NCBI RefSeq assembly: GCF_000182925.2
Contig: NC_026507.1
Location: forward strand, 806,001 to 870,000
Source: Neurospora crassa OR74A
Lineage: Eukaryota; Ascomycota; Sordariomycetes; Sordariales; Sordariaceae
DNA length: 64,000 bases
Direction: 5' to 3'
The notes below the pieces were generated by a model. The model ran no database searches. It was not told the DNA's origin and saw only the letters and a list, made by a program, of their open reading frames with translations. A program made the translations under genes and the position numbers. Shown here in pieces: positions 53,443-64,000 of this stretch (the first letter of the stretch is position 1; each line of letters starts with the position of its first letter).

Positions 53443-53663
53443 GGGTTGACTTTGTAGTTCTTGGGCTGGATGTTTATGACTGACGGGATTATGCAGTTAT
53501 TTAAGCTTGCGGTACCGAATTGATATTTCTTTTGAACGACTATTGGGATGTGAACGTCGAGTGTCTTTGTCATAATGTCGATGGTGCGAGGTACCATGAG
53601 CGTTGCACTGTGCTTGCTGGACAATATAATAAGTGGACTGCAACCGATTGTCAACAACCAATA

Positions 53664-53756
53664 GGGATTGTAGTATAGTGGTCAGTACTTCTCGTTGTGG
53701 TCAATTCGACATACAACGGATCCGAGAGGACCCAGGTTCGATTCCTGGCAATCCCA
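53664..53756 (+). tRNA. tRNA-His (anticodon GTG), with 21-nt intron
   Basis: GGGATTG pairs with CAATCCC. The D-arm is TAGTATAGTGGTCAGTA, the anticodon loop TTGTGG, and the T-arm CCAGGTTCGATTCCTGG; the discriminator is A. A 21-nt intron (about 53700-53720) follows base 37. After removal the tRNA is 72 nt, as expected before the G-1 addition particular to tRNA-His. Confidence 0.92.
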
Positions 53757-55748
53757 TCTTTCTGCGTTTTGGTACCGTCACGCTATCTTTTTGACACTCC
53801 AAGCTTAGTTTCAATCTTTCAATCGGCTACTCTCTTTTCCTTTGCCGCGTTCGCCTCATTTTGAAGGTTGTATGGATAGGATAAGAGAAGCAGAGCAAGA
53901 CTTTTGCGAAACTATACAAGCATCGAGTTGGCAGTAATTCAACGACTTGGGAATACCTCCTTCCTCCCCAATGCCATGCATCATTAGTAAAAAGACTTGG
54001 GAGGAAGGGTCACTCATGTTCGACTGAGCTACCCCGCAACAGTCCTCAATCAGACGTCTTATTGCGCCTTCCACATTATGATAATAAGTTGAAGATTGAG
54101 AGAACAAAAATGAACGTGGAAAGCAGGCACCTTGTGAAGCTTGCAAAAAATTGGAAGCGGCGTTCAGTTGACGTTGTACCTACGCCAAACAGTGAGCTTG
54201 CTGGCTGCTGTTAGTGGGACTTGGCTGCCCAGCCGTTTTAAACCCTTGCTGCATTTTCCTGCCGCATCTGCCTGCCGCACCTACCCCTACCGGGCTGGGC
54301 ACACAATCAGCCCGCTTTGGCTGGCAAGTGGAATGTTGCACCCAAGCGCTGTAGAGGTATCTTCAATATTCCAACGTCCCGCCGAAACATTCTTCTTCCT
54401 TTGTGTGCCATGAATTCCTCCTGGCCTTGTCCATTCTGGCTCTCTGCTTACGCCTGACAGAGTAATTCGAACATTGACATCTTCCCACGTCTCAATGCCA
54501 ATCAGGACCATCATGTCCTCGTTATTCAAGTCCCGGTGTTGCGGCCCTCCCACATGCCGTCGTTGGGATTCCAGCTCTTGATCGGTCTGAGCTGTCCACA
54601 CACGACGAGAGCAATCGATACCCCCCCCCCCCCCCCGCTGTTACCATAAGAATGACCCCATCTAAACTGCCTTGCGAATTCCGGACAGCGGACTTGCGGT
54701 GGTTCATGGTGCCCGTTGTGAATAAATAATATTCTTTGCCAGGTTCGCCAACACGTTCGGTCGATTTCCTTTTTTTTTTTTTATTTTCCTGCCACGAGAT
54801 TTATCCGTTGTGCCATCTTTTGACAGGACAGAGACACCATCAATTCCTGCGTGCTCGACGAGCCTTCCTCCTCGTCCCACAACCGTCCATTACAGTCAGT
54901 CTGTTGCTTATTGTCAAGACATGAGCATATCCAATACCAAGTGGCCATACCCAACTAACCAACCCATGTCCTACACAGTACAGTCGTGGATCGAGTCGCT
55001 TCTGCCTTCGCCCGGTGCCGATCATTATAGATAAGCCACCGACGAGATTAGACTTGGACGTCGGATTCCAAGCAGGTTTATGAGCCTAGAGATCAGCTAT
55101 TGCTACGGCTGCCAAGCGGTAGGAATCATAGTCCGAAGGAGGCGCTGACTACCCAGCCCTATAAGGATGGCTTGTATTTCGGTGCCTGGCCACCGCATGC
55201 CTGTGGGACCTGAAACCCCCCACTCCCCTCCATCCCCCTAGCAGTTCGCCTGTCCACCATTGGCTTGAACCCGGTGATGGCTGCATTCTACGGCACAAAA
55301 CACTCAGTCCTCTGATATGGCTTACCACCAATGACACGTCCTTCAGTCAGAGATCTCGCCACAAAGAAAGACTCGGGCTCTGTTTTTCCTCCCCGATTTA
55401 TTTCTGGATTTCAGAATAGCCGTGAGGCGGTGGGAACAAAATGTGGAGCTGAGCCTCAGGTCATCACTCTAATGATGGATATAGAGGCGTTGTTGTCCTT
55501 AGTGCTGACGGGGGAAATCCTTCGGCACCAAGATCCCGAAGATGGAGATACAATAGCATTCAGTTACGAATGAAAGCCTGCGTGCTTGTCATTGGTACCT
55601 TACGTCGTGGTACACCAATCCACTGCGTAAAGTACAAAACTCGTCATGATCTTGTGCGAAGGACCTCTGGTTTACAGCCAAAGCACCCTTTCCCTCCTCG
55701 ACGGAAGCCCAGACGAAAGGCTCTCGTGACAGGGTGCTAGAGCCAGCA
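53757..55748. other. Intergenic region, 2 kb
   Basis: No gene firmly supported. It contains a 17-base C run (54621-54637) and a T run (about 54770-54782). Because the ABCG protein lacks a signal peptide in its visible start, an upstream exon of that gene may lie here; AG at 55731-55732 (GTGACAG) could be its acceptor. Confidence 0.4.
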
Positions 55749-58700
55749 ATGGCTCACGATATACCCCAAGAAACACCACAAGACGTGGTTGACGACGTGA
55801 CGACACCCAACGAAATCGATCTCTCCTCCATGCTCGACTCTAGCATTCACCGCGGAGTATTTCAAGACCCTTTCGTCCCAGTGGACAATGCCGATGGTCC
55901 ACGCTTTCTCGACACAGAGGCCTGTCTTTGCCAACTTCGAACAGAACCTGTAAAGGGCGACACAGTATGGTGGCAGTGTGTGGGAAACCAGTTCAACATA
56001 ACAGACACGGGAGGAAAGTGGTTCCAGGCTAGGAATGTGGATGCTCTCGAGCTCGTAGCCAACAACACTCTCGGCCCCATCTACGATGCATCGTATCCTC
56101 CAGACTCGTCACAAGGGTTCGAATGGGATGACAGCCAGCAACAACTTACGATAACGGGAAAGAGGACACCGGGTCTAAATGTGTGGGATACCGCCTGCAC
56201 AGCGGAGAACAACACCCTCTTTTCGACCACACTCTATCGCGCGGCCGCCGAGATTCGGGCCAATCAGACACCGGTCGATGCGGCACCGTGTTGGAGACCC
56301 GGGGCGGTTCCCATTCAGATACAGGACTATGAAAACTGGCAAGAGCATGGGTGTAAAGATGGGTTTCTTTGTACGTTGATCCTGATACCTTCCCTCACCT
56401 CTCCCTTGTCGACTACTGGCAAACCTTAACACGCTGCTCACAGGTTCAAACAACACCGTCAACTCGTTGCCACAGTACTGTACTCCCATCACCGAATGCC
56501 AGCTTGCCAGACTAGGGGGCATCGACTGCAAACTGAATGGCGTCAATATTGGCATGGGTCCTTTTGAGCCCGTCATCTGCCAGGCTGGATGGTACTGCCC
56601 TCGAGAAGAGAAGGGAATGGTCACCCTCAAGTGTCCATCTGGCCATTACTGCCAGGCAGGCGCACCTACACCTACGCCATGTGCAGTTGGGAGCAGGTGC
56701 CCAGAGGGCTCGTCCTTTGAACGTTACCTTCTTCCCATTGTCCTTCTCCTCGTCATAGACGTGTTGCTCATCCTTGGGATGATCCATCTCGGTATCCGGA
56801 AGAGACGCCGCAATTCCTCCGCCAGCGCCATCCGCCAAAATCACTTCGCAGCTGTCATTGGTGGTTACAAGCAGGTTGCGAAGAAACGCCATGAGGAAGT
56901 CGACCACGAGCCAGCGCTGCGGAGCCAAGTCGAGCGTCAAGACACCTTTAGGGGTCTCGGCGATCAGCTCCACGAGCAAGCGCCTCCTCTCAGTCACAGA
57001 AAGACCGTCCGCCACAACCCTGACCCCGAAGTCTCGCCTACTATCAGAGCCTTTGTCGTCTCAATGCGCAAAGCCACCTCTGCTTCAGAGTTTGGTCTGT
57101 CGTTTGGCTACGACCAACTGACCTTTGCACTCAAAAACAGCAAGAGGCCAATCCTCCAGAATGTCACTGGATCTATCAACAGCGGAAGCCTAACGGCAGT
57201 AATGGGCGGTTCAGGTGCTGGCAAGTCAACCTTCATCAACGTTCTCATGGGCAAGGCGCAGTATACCAAAGGCAGCGTCACGGTCAACGGCATCCCGGGA
57301 AAGCTCAAGCAGTATAAGAAGCTGATTGGGTACGTGCCTCAAGACGACATTGTCTTACCTGAGTTGACCGTCTACGAGAACATCATGCACTCGGCCAAGA
57401 TTCGGTTACCGCGCACCTGGAAAGATTCCGATGTCGAAACTCACGTTAATGTTGTTATCGACTGTCTGGAACTCTCCCACGTACGTGACAGCTTAGTCGG
57501 CAGCGTTGGAAAGCCTGTCATCAGTGGCGGTCAGCGCAAGCGTGTGAGTATTGGCATGGAGTTGGCGGCTGCTCCCATGGCCATCTTCCTGGACGAGCCG
57601 ACCTCTGGTCTCGATGCTACTTCAGCGAGCTCTATCATGAGCACACTCAAGGCTCTTGGAAAACTCGGTATAACCGTTATCGTCATCATCCATCAGCCGC
57701 GAGTGGAGATCTTTGAGATGTTGGACGATATGATCCTCCTCGGAAATGGACAGCTAATATACGAAGGACCTCAGAGTCAAGCGAAGACCTTCTTCGAACA
57801 GATGGGTTTTGTGTTCCCTCCTGGTGCCAACTGCAGCGACGTTATCACAGATATCATCACAGGAAATGGTCGGCGGTACAAGGAGGAGGGAGATATATCC
57901 AAAGATGCTCTCATTGCCCAATGGGCCCAAGGCTCCAGAGTGAGCCTCCTGACCAATGAAAGCGTGGATACGTTCTGGCAATCTAGTCACTCCCGAAACC
58001 CATCTGACATGACCCTGGCCGGCAGCGAGAGCAGCGACGCCGACACATCCCGCCACAATCGATCTTCTCTAATGTCCATCAGCAAGCTCAAAGCAGGCGC
58101 ACGTATCTCAATGCTGTCCATCTCCAACCCTCAGCTATCCCGCATCCTGAAGCATCGCGGCGCCCCTCGTTGGCGACAAACTTTGCTATGCCTATCGCGC
58201 TCTATTCTCCAGCAGTACCGCACCCGCTCCAATTTGTGGTTCGAAATAGGCCTCTCTACTCTTGCAGGCGTCTTGCTCGGACTCGCTCAAAAGCCAAAAA
58301 ATGGCGCCTTCTTTCGAGGCCAGTACAACAAGCCATACGAAATCCTGTCTCTTTCAGCAGACTATGTTGCGGCCCCGCAGATGGCGATGCTCATCACCCT
58401 AGCCATTGGTCTTTCCAGTGCCGCGCCAGGCGTTAAGCTTTTCTCCGAGGATATGCTCGTGTACCGCCGCGAGGCGGAGGCTGGGCACTCTCGAGTGGCA
58501 TACTTCCTTGCAAAAACGATCAGTGTGCTTCCAAGGATGGCATTGGCTTGCTTGCACTTCTCTGCTCCGTTGTTTCTGATTAGCATGCCTGTAATTCCGT
58601 TCTGGACGGCATTCTTAGCCAACTTGTTATATGTGTATTGCATCTACGGATTGGCTAGCTGTATGAGTATGGTGGTGAGACGGGAGGATGCGCCGCTGTT

Positions 58701-59004
58701 GGCGACGATGGTCAGCTTGATTGTCGGCATCTTAAGTGGTGCGGCGCCGAGCTTGAGAGAAGCTAAAAGGTGGCATCTTGACTGGTTGTGGAGGGCTGGG
58801 CCGGGCGTGTGGTTAGGTGAGCTGTATTTTGGGCAGTTGGTCAGGCCGTTTGACTATTTGTATGATGTCCAAATCGCTTCCCAAGTAACGGGATATGAGC
58901 TGGATCGGTTGTGGGTTAATATGTTGATCATGGTTGGCATTGGGACGGCGTATAGGTTGTTGGCCTTTGTAGGGCTGGTTCGAGGTGGAAAGTTGAGGGT
59001 ATAA
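55749..59004 (+). CDS. ABCG-type half transporter with Cys-rich ectodomain (5' end uncertain)
   Basis: Two visible exons, to 56370 and from 56444 to 59004, with a 73-bp intron (GTACGT..CACAG) that rebuilds GFLC-SNNTVNS. From Met 55749 the product is 1060 residues. The order is a large Cys-rich, N-glycosylation-rich ectodomain ending CPSGHYCQAG.., a transmembrane helix (LLPIVLLLVIDVLLILGMI), and a linker. The nucleotide-binding domain has Walker A GGSGAGKST, signature ISGGQRKRVSIG, Walker B IFLDEPTSGLD and H-loop IHQPR. A six-helix transmembrane domain closes the protein. NBD before TMD is the ABCG arrangement, and the ectodomain recalls Adp1 and plant WBC-type members. One NBD per chain means it works as a dimer. 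The substrate is unknown. The N-terminus should carry a signal peptide and may be incomplete. Confidence 0.85.
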
Positions 59005-59480
59005 TGCATTTTGACTAGAAGGGATTCATGATCATCAACTTGTTATCGAGGGGTCGTTGAGCCGTACAGTCTGTTTTGGGTCATTTTCTCCCGCCGTGAT
59101 TCGGAGAGTGACGCTTGATGGTGACTTCCTACAGACTTGGTGGTTGTGGAAAGGAACGGCGTACCACCACAGTGTATGTGGTAGCGCGAGAGTAAGAATT
59201 TTGACGGTCTTGTCTGCAGGCCAGCTGCATACTAACTGCGAAAATAGGTAGCCTTATCGATGGCCAGCGAGCCAGAGTCGTGCTGGATATGGTTGCATTG
59301 GCCCCAATGCTAGGCATCCCAACAGCAACAATTGGGTATGTAACAATGGATACATACTTTTACTGCAACACTGATGCCTTAGCTACCCCTCCTCCCCCTC
59401 TAGACATCAACAAAATTTTTTCATGAGAACTCTCTTAATGCTCATATCGATGAGCTCGTTAGGCCAGACGCACACTGGAA
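59005..59480. other. Intergenic region
   Basis: 476 bases between two genes read in the same direction. Only short frames; presumed terminator of the ABCG gene and promoter of the CorA-like gene. Confidence 0.4.
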
Positions 59481-62445
59481 ATGTCGACGGAACACGCCGC
59501 GGAGCTCGTCAATGCTCTCAAAGACATCAAGGAGACCCTAGCTGCACAAACCGAGCACTTGAAGACAAACTCGTTGCTGCTCCAGGCGCTCCTAGAACTG
59601 AATCAAAAGGAAGTGGAAAAGAGGACGGACGCTGAGCAGCGTGTAAACAATGAAGCAACAAAACCTCCGGACGTTAAAGTTGTGGCCGATCAGGATAGTC
59701 AGTACCTCTAGGTTCTTACTCCTACATAATGATCAAGTTCCGGTCTAACACTGGCGTTGCCAGGTGGTCAACGGGAACAGCCCCGGAACATGTCACGAGC
59801 TCTCTACGCCGACGCGCCACCTAATTTCACATTAACGTGGGAACTAACTGGAAAGGATAGAGAGACTCACCATGACAGTGAGTGGTATAACGTTGATGAC
59901 CACAAGGACAAAGAGTGGTATCACATTGATGACCACAAGTTGACAACACCGCGACCTCTGCCACGCCCTCCAGAGGAAATGCACCGGAGTGGGAATCTCT
60001 ATGTTCCCTATTCTCATAGCAGGACACGACGATCAAGCGACAGCCGTGGACTGGAACTCGACGCAGAAACGACGGGGCTCGGCAGTCATGCTGCTACTAT
60101 AGTAGAGGCACTGAACAACCTGTATTCCGTACCCGCAGACGCGAGACTTCCCCTTTGCTTCGAGCCGCTGTCGCTCCGGCGCTTGAAAGTAACTGGAGAG
60201 CTGGATGAATACCTTCTCGAGGCCACTCAGTTCCTGAAAGACTTACGCCAAGCCTCTGGCACTTTCATAATTTGGGACTATGATACTCTCGGCAACCACT
60301 TTTGCTATTACCCGTCTGACCTAAGCTGGATTAACAGAGATCAACGGATGGATCGGTTTCCTAATATTCAGTGGCACAGTTTCTCAACCAGGCACCAGGG
60401 CGATGAAAGGTATCTCAAATTGATACCCGTGGAGATATACCGTGAGCATTTCATGTTACGGGTAAGCCGTGAGCATTGGCAAGCCACTGATTGGGCTGCA
60501 TGTTCTCAAAAATACCTTCGCGTGAGAGCGCATCTTTCGAGCCAGGGTTATTTGGGATTTGATGAGCCTCAAACAATCAGGTACGTCCTTGCCACCAATG
60601 ACAACCACAATTCCGAAGAAAAGCAGGACCGGGGGAATAAGATCAAGACCACAACAAGTCTACTACATACTAACTTGACTCCATTTCTTCAGGCCCTGGT
60701 ATCGTATAATCGACGTCAATGGACTCGAGTGCATTGATGGGGCTGACGTGGCTCGCACATTCGTTCAGTTCCTCACTTCCAGACTCAGCCCTGCATTAGA
60801 GTATGATTTCCCAGATTCAGGGTTGACATCGGTTGGCCATCTACTGATAGCTGTCTCACAACATTTGAAGGCGGATCCTCTTTGGGGTGCTGCAATCACG
60901 ACGAAAGGGCAATGGGAGACGTTTCACATCTCGTGGTATCGCGCGTCTCCCGAACCGTACAAATCATCTTGGGGATATGGCCCTCTGTATTTGGAGGAAG
61001 GGTCCTTTCTCAGCCGCCAATCGTTCAGTGTCACGATGTACTGCTCCAATTACGATGCGCCTAGCACTGAGGACTGCGGCCCATATTGGACCATGCTCGT
61101 TCTGCCCCCGCCTCATTTCTATACTCTGCCCGGGGAAAAGGGGGAACCCTTCTGGAATTCGTCGGTCTGCCTACGGACTGGGGTCTTGGATTTCATAGAC
61201 CGTGCTTTGAAACAAGCAGCCACAGACTGGGCGGGACTCGATCCTTATTTCGACCAGCTTGACGCGAAGCGTGAGCTCATATTCGACCCGGGAAAACACG
61301 ACAGCCTTCTCTTTGACGATAGGCACTTTACTCGTTCAAGGCTCTACTTCTGGGCCATCAATAGCCTTGGAAGATTTATCCAGGATATCGACTTTACGAT
61401 TGAGCGATGGGAGATTTTTTGGAGAGAGAATGAAGACAACTTTCGCAGAATCGAGAAACATCTAGTGACTGTGAACGAGCAGGCCAAAGCCAAGGGCTGT
61501 AAAAACGAACGAGGCGTTGTTGACAAGAGTGTTGATCAACTTTGGGCTTCCATTCTTTCACGGATCCAAAGTCTAAAGAACACTCGCCAAGGCTTCGAAT
61601 CCAGGAGGCAGAAGATCATCGAGTACAGAGATGGAGTAAGTGAATAACTTCCCTAAGTCAGTGACAGTGCTCGCACATTGAACAATACTATCTCCTCGCA
61701 ACCATCACATGTCTGACCTCTGGATATGCCCGTCATCAAGTTCCATTCATAAACCTTTATCCAACGCGGCATTCACTGACCTGAGACTTAGCTCTTCAAC
61801 GCAAGCAGTGTCATTGAGACCCGGGAAGCGACGAGACTGAGCCAAAATGTCAAGTTATTGACATTTGTCAGCATCTTCTACCTGCCGCTGGGCTTTTGCA
61901 TGTCTATGTGGAGTATCAACGAGAACTATAACGCAAACAATCTCGTCGCTGTCACCATATGCGTCGGATTAGCAACCTACGTGGTGGTTGCGAACCTCGA
62001 AACAACAGTCTATTCCATTCGATGCGGTCTGTCACTGTTAGTTGAGGCACCTAGGCAGCGTTTAGTCAGGAAGATGATGGAAGAGAGGGGCACTCGATGG
62101 AGCTTCCTGGGCCGGGAATTGTCGAGGGCTCAACCGAGCAGGGAGGACGCGAAGCCAAGTGAATGGCTTGTCGTTGGGTACTGGCTCGTGACCATATACC
62201 GCAGCTTCAAGAACGTCCGAAGTATGGAAAAACCTCTTTCCGAGCTAGACGCAGAACAGAACAACGCTGCCATAAAGACCCCAACATCCAGAAACCCAGT
62301 CAACCTCTTAAAGAGACTCCGGCCTCGTCCAGACAAGGACGTTGAGAAAGGTAACCCGCCGACAGAGAATGTCACCACTTCCCTTGCAGGGCAGGACACA
62401 ACATCGGCTTCCGAACCAGAAGAAGCCCCTCGCCTATATATGTAA
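59481..62445 (+). CDS. CorA-like membrane protein
   Basis: Four exons: 59481-59697, 59764-60580, 60693-61635 and 61792-62445. Introns of 66, 112, 157 and matching phases give 876 residues (intron order: GTCAGT, GTACGT, GTAAGT donors). A short coiled N-terminus precedes a near-repeat SEWYNVDDHKDKEWYHIDDHK at about 110-135. Then comes a long soluble domain of the fungal CorA-like family, with a coiled region (FTIERWEIFWRENEDNFRR; NTRQGFESRRQKI) leading to the pore helix. TM1 (about 678-700) and TM2 (about 708-730) follow ETREATRLSQNVKLLTFVSIFYLPL, which is the usual CorA-like lead-in. The canonical GMN after TM1 is replaced by SMWSIN, so magnesium selectivity is uncertain. Confidence 0.85.
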
Positions 62446-62505
62446 AACATCACTCCTTGCAATACAAAAAACAAATGCAACGTCAAACGGGCATATGCAC
62501 CGCTG

Positions 62506-63549
62506 TCACCACAATATCCTGACCGATGCTCCCATCCGCTTCTCGCTCCTGCATGCACCATGATGTGCCAACCCGTCTCGGCCTGTATCCCCGACCCATA
62601 TGAACTCCCCGCAAGCCCCGTACGTACAAGTCCAGAACCACTTCTTCATCATCGTTTTTTCGTCAAGGGAATATAAAGCACCATCCCAGCTAACGTCGAC
62701 GTAATCCAGCTTCATGGCTTCACCACAGCAGCACCTGGGCCTGTCATCGGCTTCTTCCTCACTGAGACTCCCAGGAGGACTTGAGATCCCCCATTTCTTC
62801 CCTCTTTCAAGGGTGGTAACGGGTGAACCTTCTCCACTTGCTTTCGGTTCTTTGCTGCCAGTGCCATGCATCCCATCAGCATGACTACCACCGCGGGCAA
62901 CGCCAGCATTGCTGGGAACAGAACCAACACCATCACCACGATCACCCTTACGGGGATTAACACCCTCATCCTTCGCAGCGATCGCAACCACATCGAAGGA
63001 TTCACCACCAGCCCACCCAACCCACGCCAACCCATACGGACACCGCTTACAAGCAAAGTATTTCCGCCCTGCGTTCCCCTTTGGATTCAGTGGACCCACG
63101 GTACAGAGCGTCGAGGGTTGATGACAGTTGTTGCAGGGCGGACCTTGATTTGTTTGCGCTTCCTGGGAAGCTGGCTTCGAGGATGATGATGGTGATGATG
63201 ATACCTCGGATTCCAAGTTTGACTTTGGTGGTGATGTTTGCGATGGCTCCAATGTCGCGGGTGTAGGTAGGCCGGAGAGGCTGGCGGAGCATGACGTCGA
63301 CTCGGTGTAGGAGTCGGAACATGACGAGGTGCGGGTTGGAAATTGGCTGGATGAATCCGCTTGGACGTGGGAGCTCCGCGACATGGATAAAGACATGGCG
63401 GCGAGATCGAAGCGGACGTCGTCCTGGTGGTGTTGCTGCTTGCGTGGGTGGTTTACAGGCATGGGTGACGCTGGCGTCGTTCCTGGCTTCTTATGACATG
63501 AGATAAGTTTCGTTGACGTTTGTGATGCCATGGTTGCGGCCGTTTGCAA
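62506..63549 (-). CDS. Protein with two GRF-type zinc knuckles
   Basis: Intronless 347-residue frame; Met7 (MASQTSTK) is an alternative start. The first 130 residues are Ser/Pro/Thr-rich and disordered. A GRF-like zinc module lies at about 138-176 (PPCNNCHQP, GNAGRKYFACKRCPYGLAWVGW). A second lies at about 270-325 (RCCCGEAMKL, MMKKWFWTCTYGACGEFIWVG). GRF fingers bind single-stranded nucleic acid and occur in DNA-repair and topoisomerase-related proteins. No catalytic domain is attached here, so this looks like a small nucleic-acid-binding protein. It converges on the CorA-like gene, with only 60 bp between the stops. Confidence 0.78.
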   Translation of the reverse strand: MQTAATMASQTSTKLISCHKKPGTTPASPMPVNHPRKQQHHQDDVRFDLAAMSLSMSRSSHVQADSSSQFPTRTSSCSDSYTESTSCSASLSGLPTPATLEPSQTSPPKSNLESEVSSSPSSSSKPASQEAQTNQGPPCNNCHQPSTLCTVGPLNPKGNAGRKYFACKRCPYGLAWVGWAGGESFDVVAIAAKDEGVNPRKGDRGDGVGSVPSNAGVARGGSHADGMHGTGSKEPKASGEGSPVTTLERGKKWGISSPPGSLSEEEADDRPRCCCGEAMKLDYVDVSWDGALYSLDEKTMMKKWFWTCTYGACGEFIWVGDTGRDGLAHHGACRSEKRMGASVRILW

Positions 63550-64000
63550 GGAACCGTTGTTAGATTGGGGAAGGCAAGACTCGGATCATTATCGACGTAG
63601 CGACGAGAGCTGGGATCAAGGGGCTGGCCTCATGGTGGTTATCTTGTTCATCTTTGGGTTGGAAAAATATCCGGATCACCACCGACTTTAGTACAAGCAA
63701 TAAAAGTGCAACAAGATATATGTCTTGGTGACCCGCTGCAAGAGGCCCACGACTCGTCCAATTATATCATTGTCCATGCCTTGATCCGTCCAAGGTCAAA
63801 TTGGAACCAATCACAGAATGCGCCCGTGTGAATCGAAAGGAACAGAATACAACATGACTGTCGCAACCTTCAAAAACCAGCACTGGGCAAGGTAAAGCAG
63901 GAAAAGAGAGAACAGGGCAAGCAAGTAGTAAGGCTTCTTGGTCGGTACTGGGGTCGGTACTCGGGAGTGTCATGTTGAAGACGGGACTGATGATTCCAAC
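63550..64000. other. Right end of the window, upstream of the GRF gene
   Basis: 451 bases with no recognised gene; probably promoter of the GRF-knuckle gene. Confidence 0.4.

Overview
The window looks like a chromosome segment of a filamentous ascomycete, most probably a Neurospora/Sordaria-type member of the Sordariales. Evidence: short introns (about 54-185 bp) with GT..RCTRAC..AG signals, nuclear-type tRNA genes with introns after base 37, typical ascomycete proteins (Vps4, Nop58, AMSH, prefoldin 6, Hce2 effectors), and a 7-kb block turned into extreme AT-rich DNA in the manner of repeat-induced point mutation (RIP). The genus is an inference; no rRNA or other marker is present.

Layout. 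1-894: 3' end of a charged, low-complexity gene. 1517-3919 (-): sulfite oxidase. 4931-12177: an inactivated DNA transposon with imperfect terminal inverted repeats and a perfect 8-bp target-site duplication. It holds RIP-mutated relics of two convergent genes, a DUF6589-type protein (+) and a RecQ-like helicase (-), and a cluster of four GCA-loop hairpins at its right end. 12642-14717 (-): F-box protein. 15261-15855 (+): small cupin-like protein. 16019-17845 (-): membrane-anchored alpha/beta hydrolase. 19151-23269 (-): very long charged-helix protein carrying a retroelement-type integrase zinc domain. 24547-25702 (-): NmrA-like oxidoreductase. 27782-30009: two tandem secreted Hce2/Ecp2-like proteins. 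30647-31523 (-): GST of the eEF1B-gamma type. 33708-33792: tRNA-Ala(AGC).

34634-44741 is a dense housekeeping block: AMSH-type deubiquitinase (-), an unrecognised three-exon gene with a GC-AG intron (+), prefoldin subunit 6 (-), the ESCRT ATPase Vps4 (+), and the snoRNP core protein Nop58 (-). 47493-50745 (+): large C2H2 zinc-finger protein. 52356-53442 (+): second NmrA/isoflavone-reductase-like protein. 53664-53756: tRNA-His(GTG). 55749-59004 (+): ABCG-type transporter with a Cys-rich ectodomain. 59481-62445 (+): CorA-like membrane protein. 62506-63549 (-): protein with two GRF-like zinc knuckles.

Functional links: AMSH and Vps4 both act on the ESCRT/multivesicular-body pathway and lie about 4 kb apart. 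The two Hce2 genes are a local duplication. The most unusual feature is the RIP-extinguished element: its termini, target-site duplication and both ancestral reading frames can still be read. Gene models with introns were built by eye from splice signals and phase agreement; they have not been checked against transcripts.
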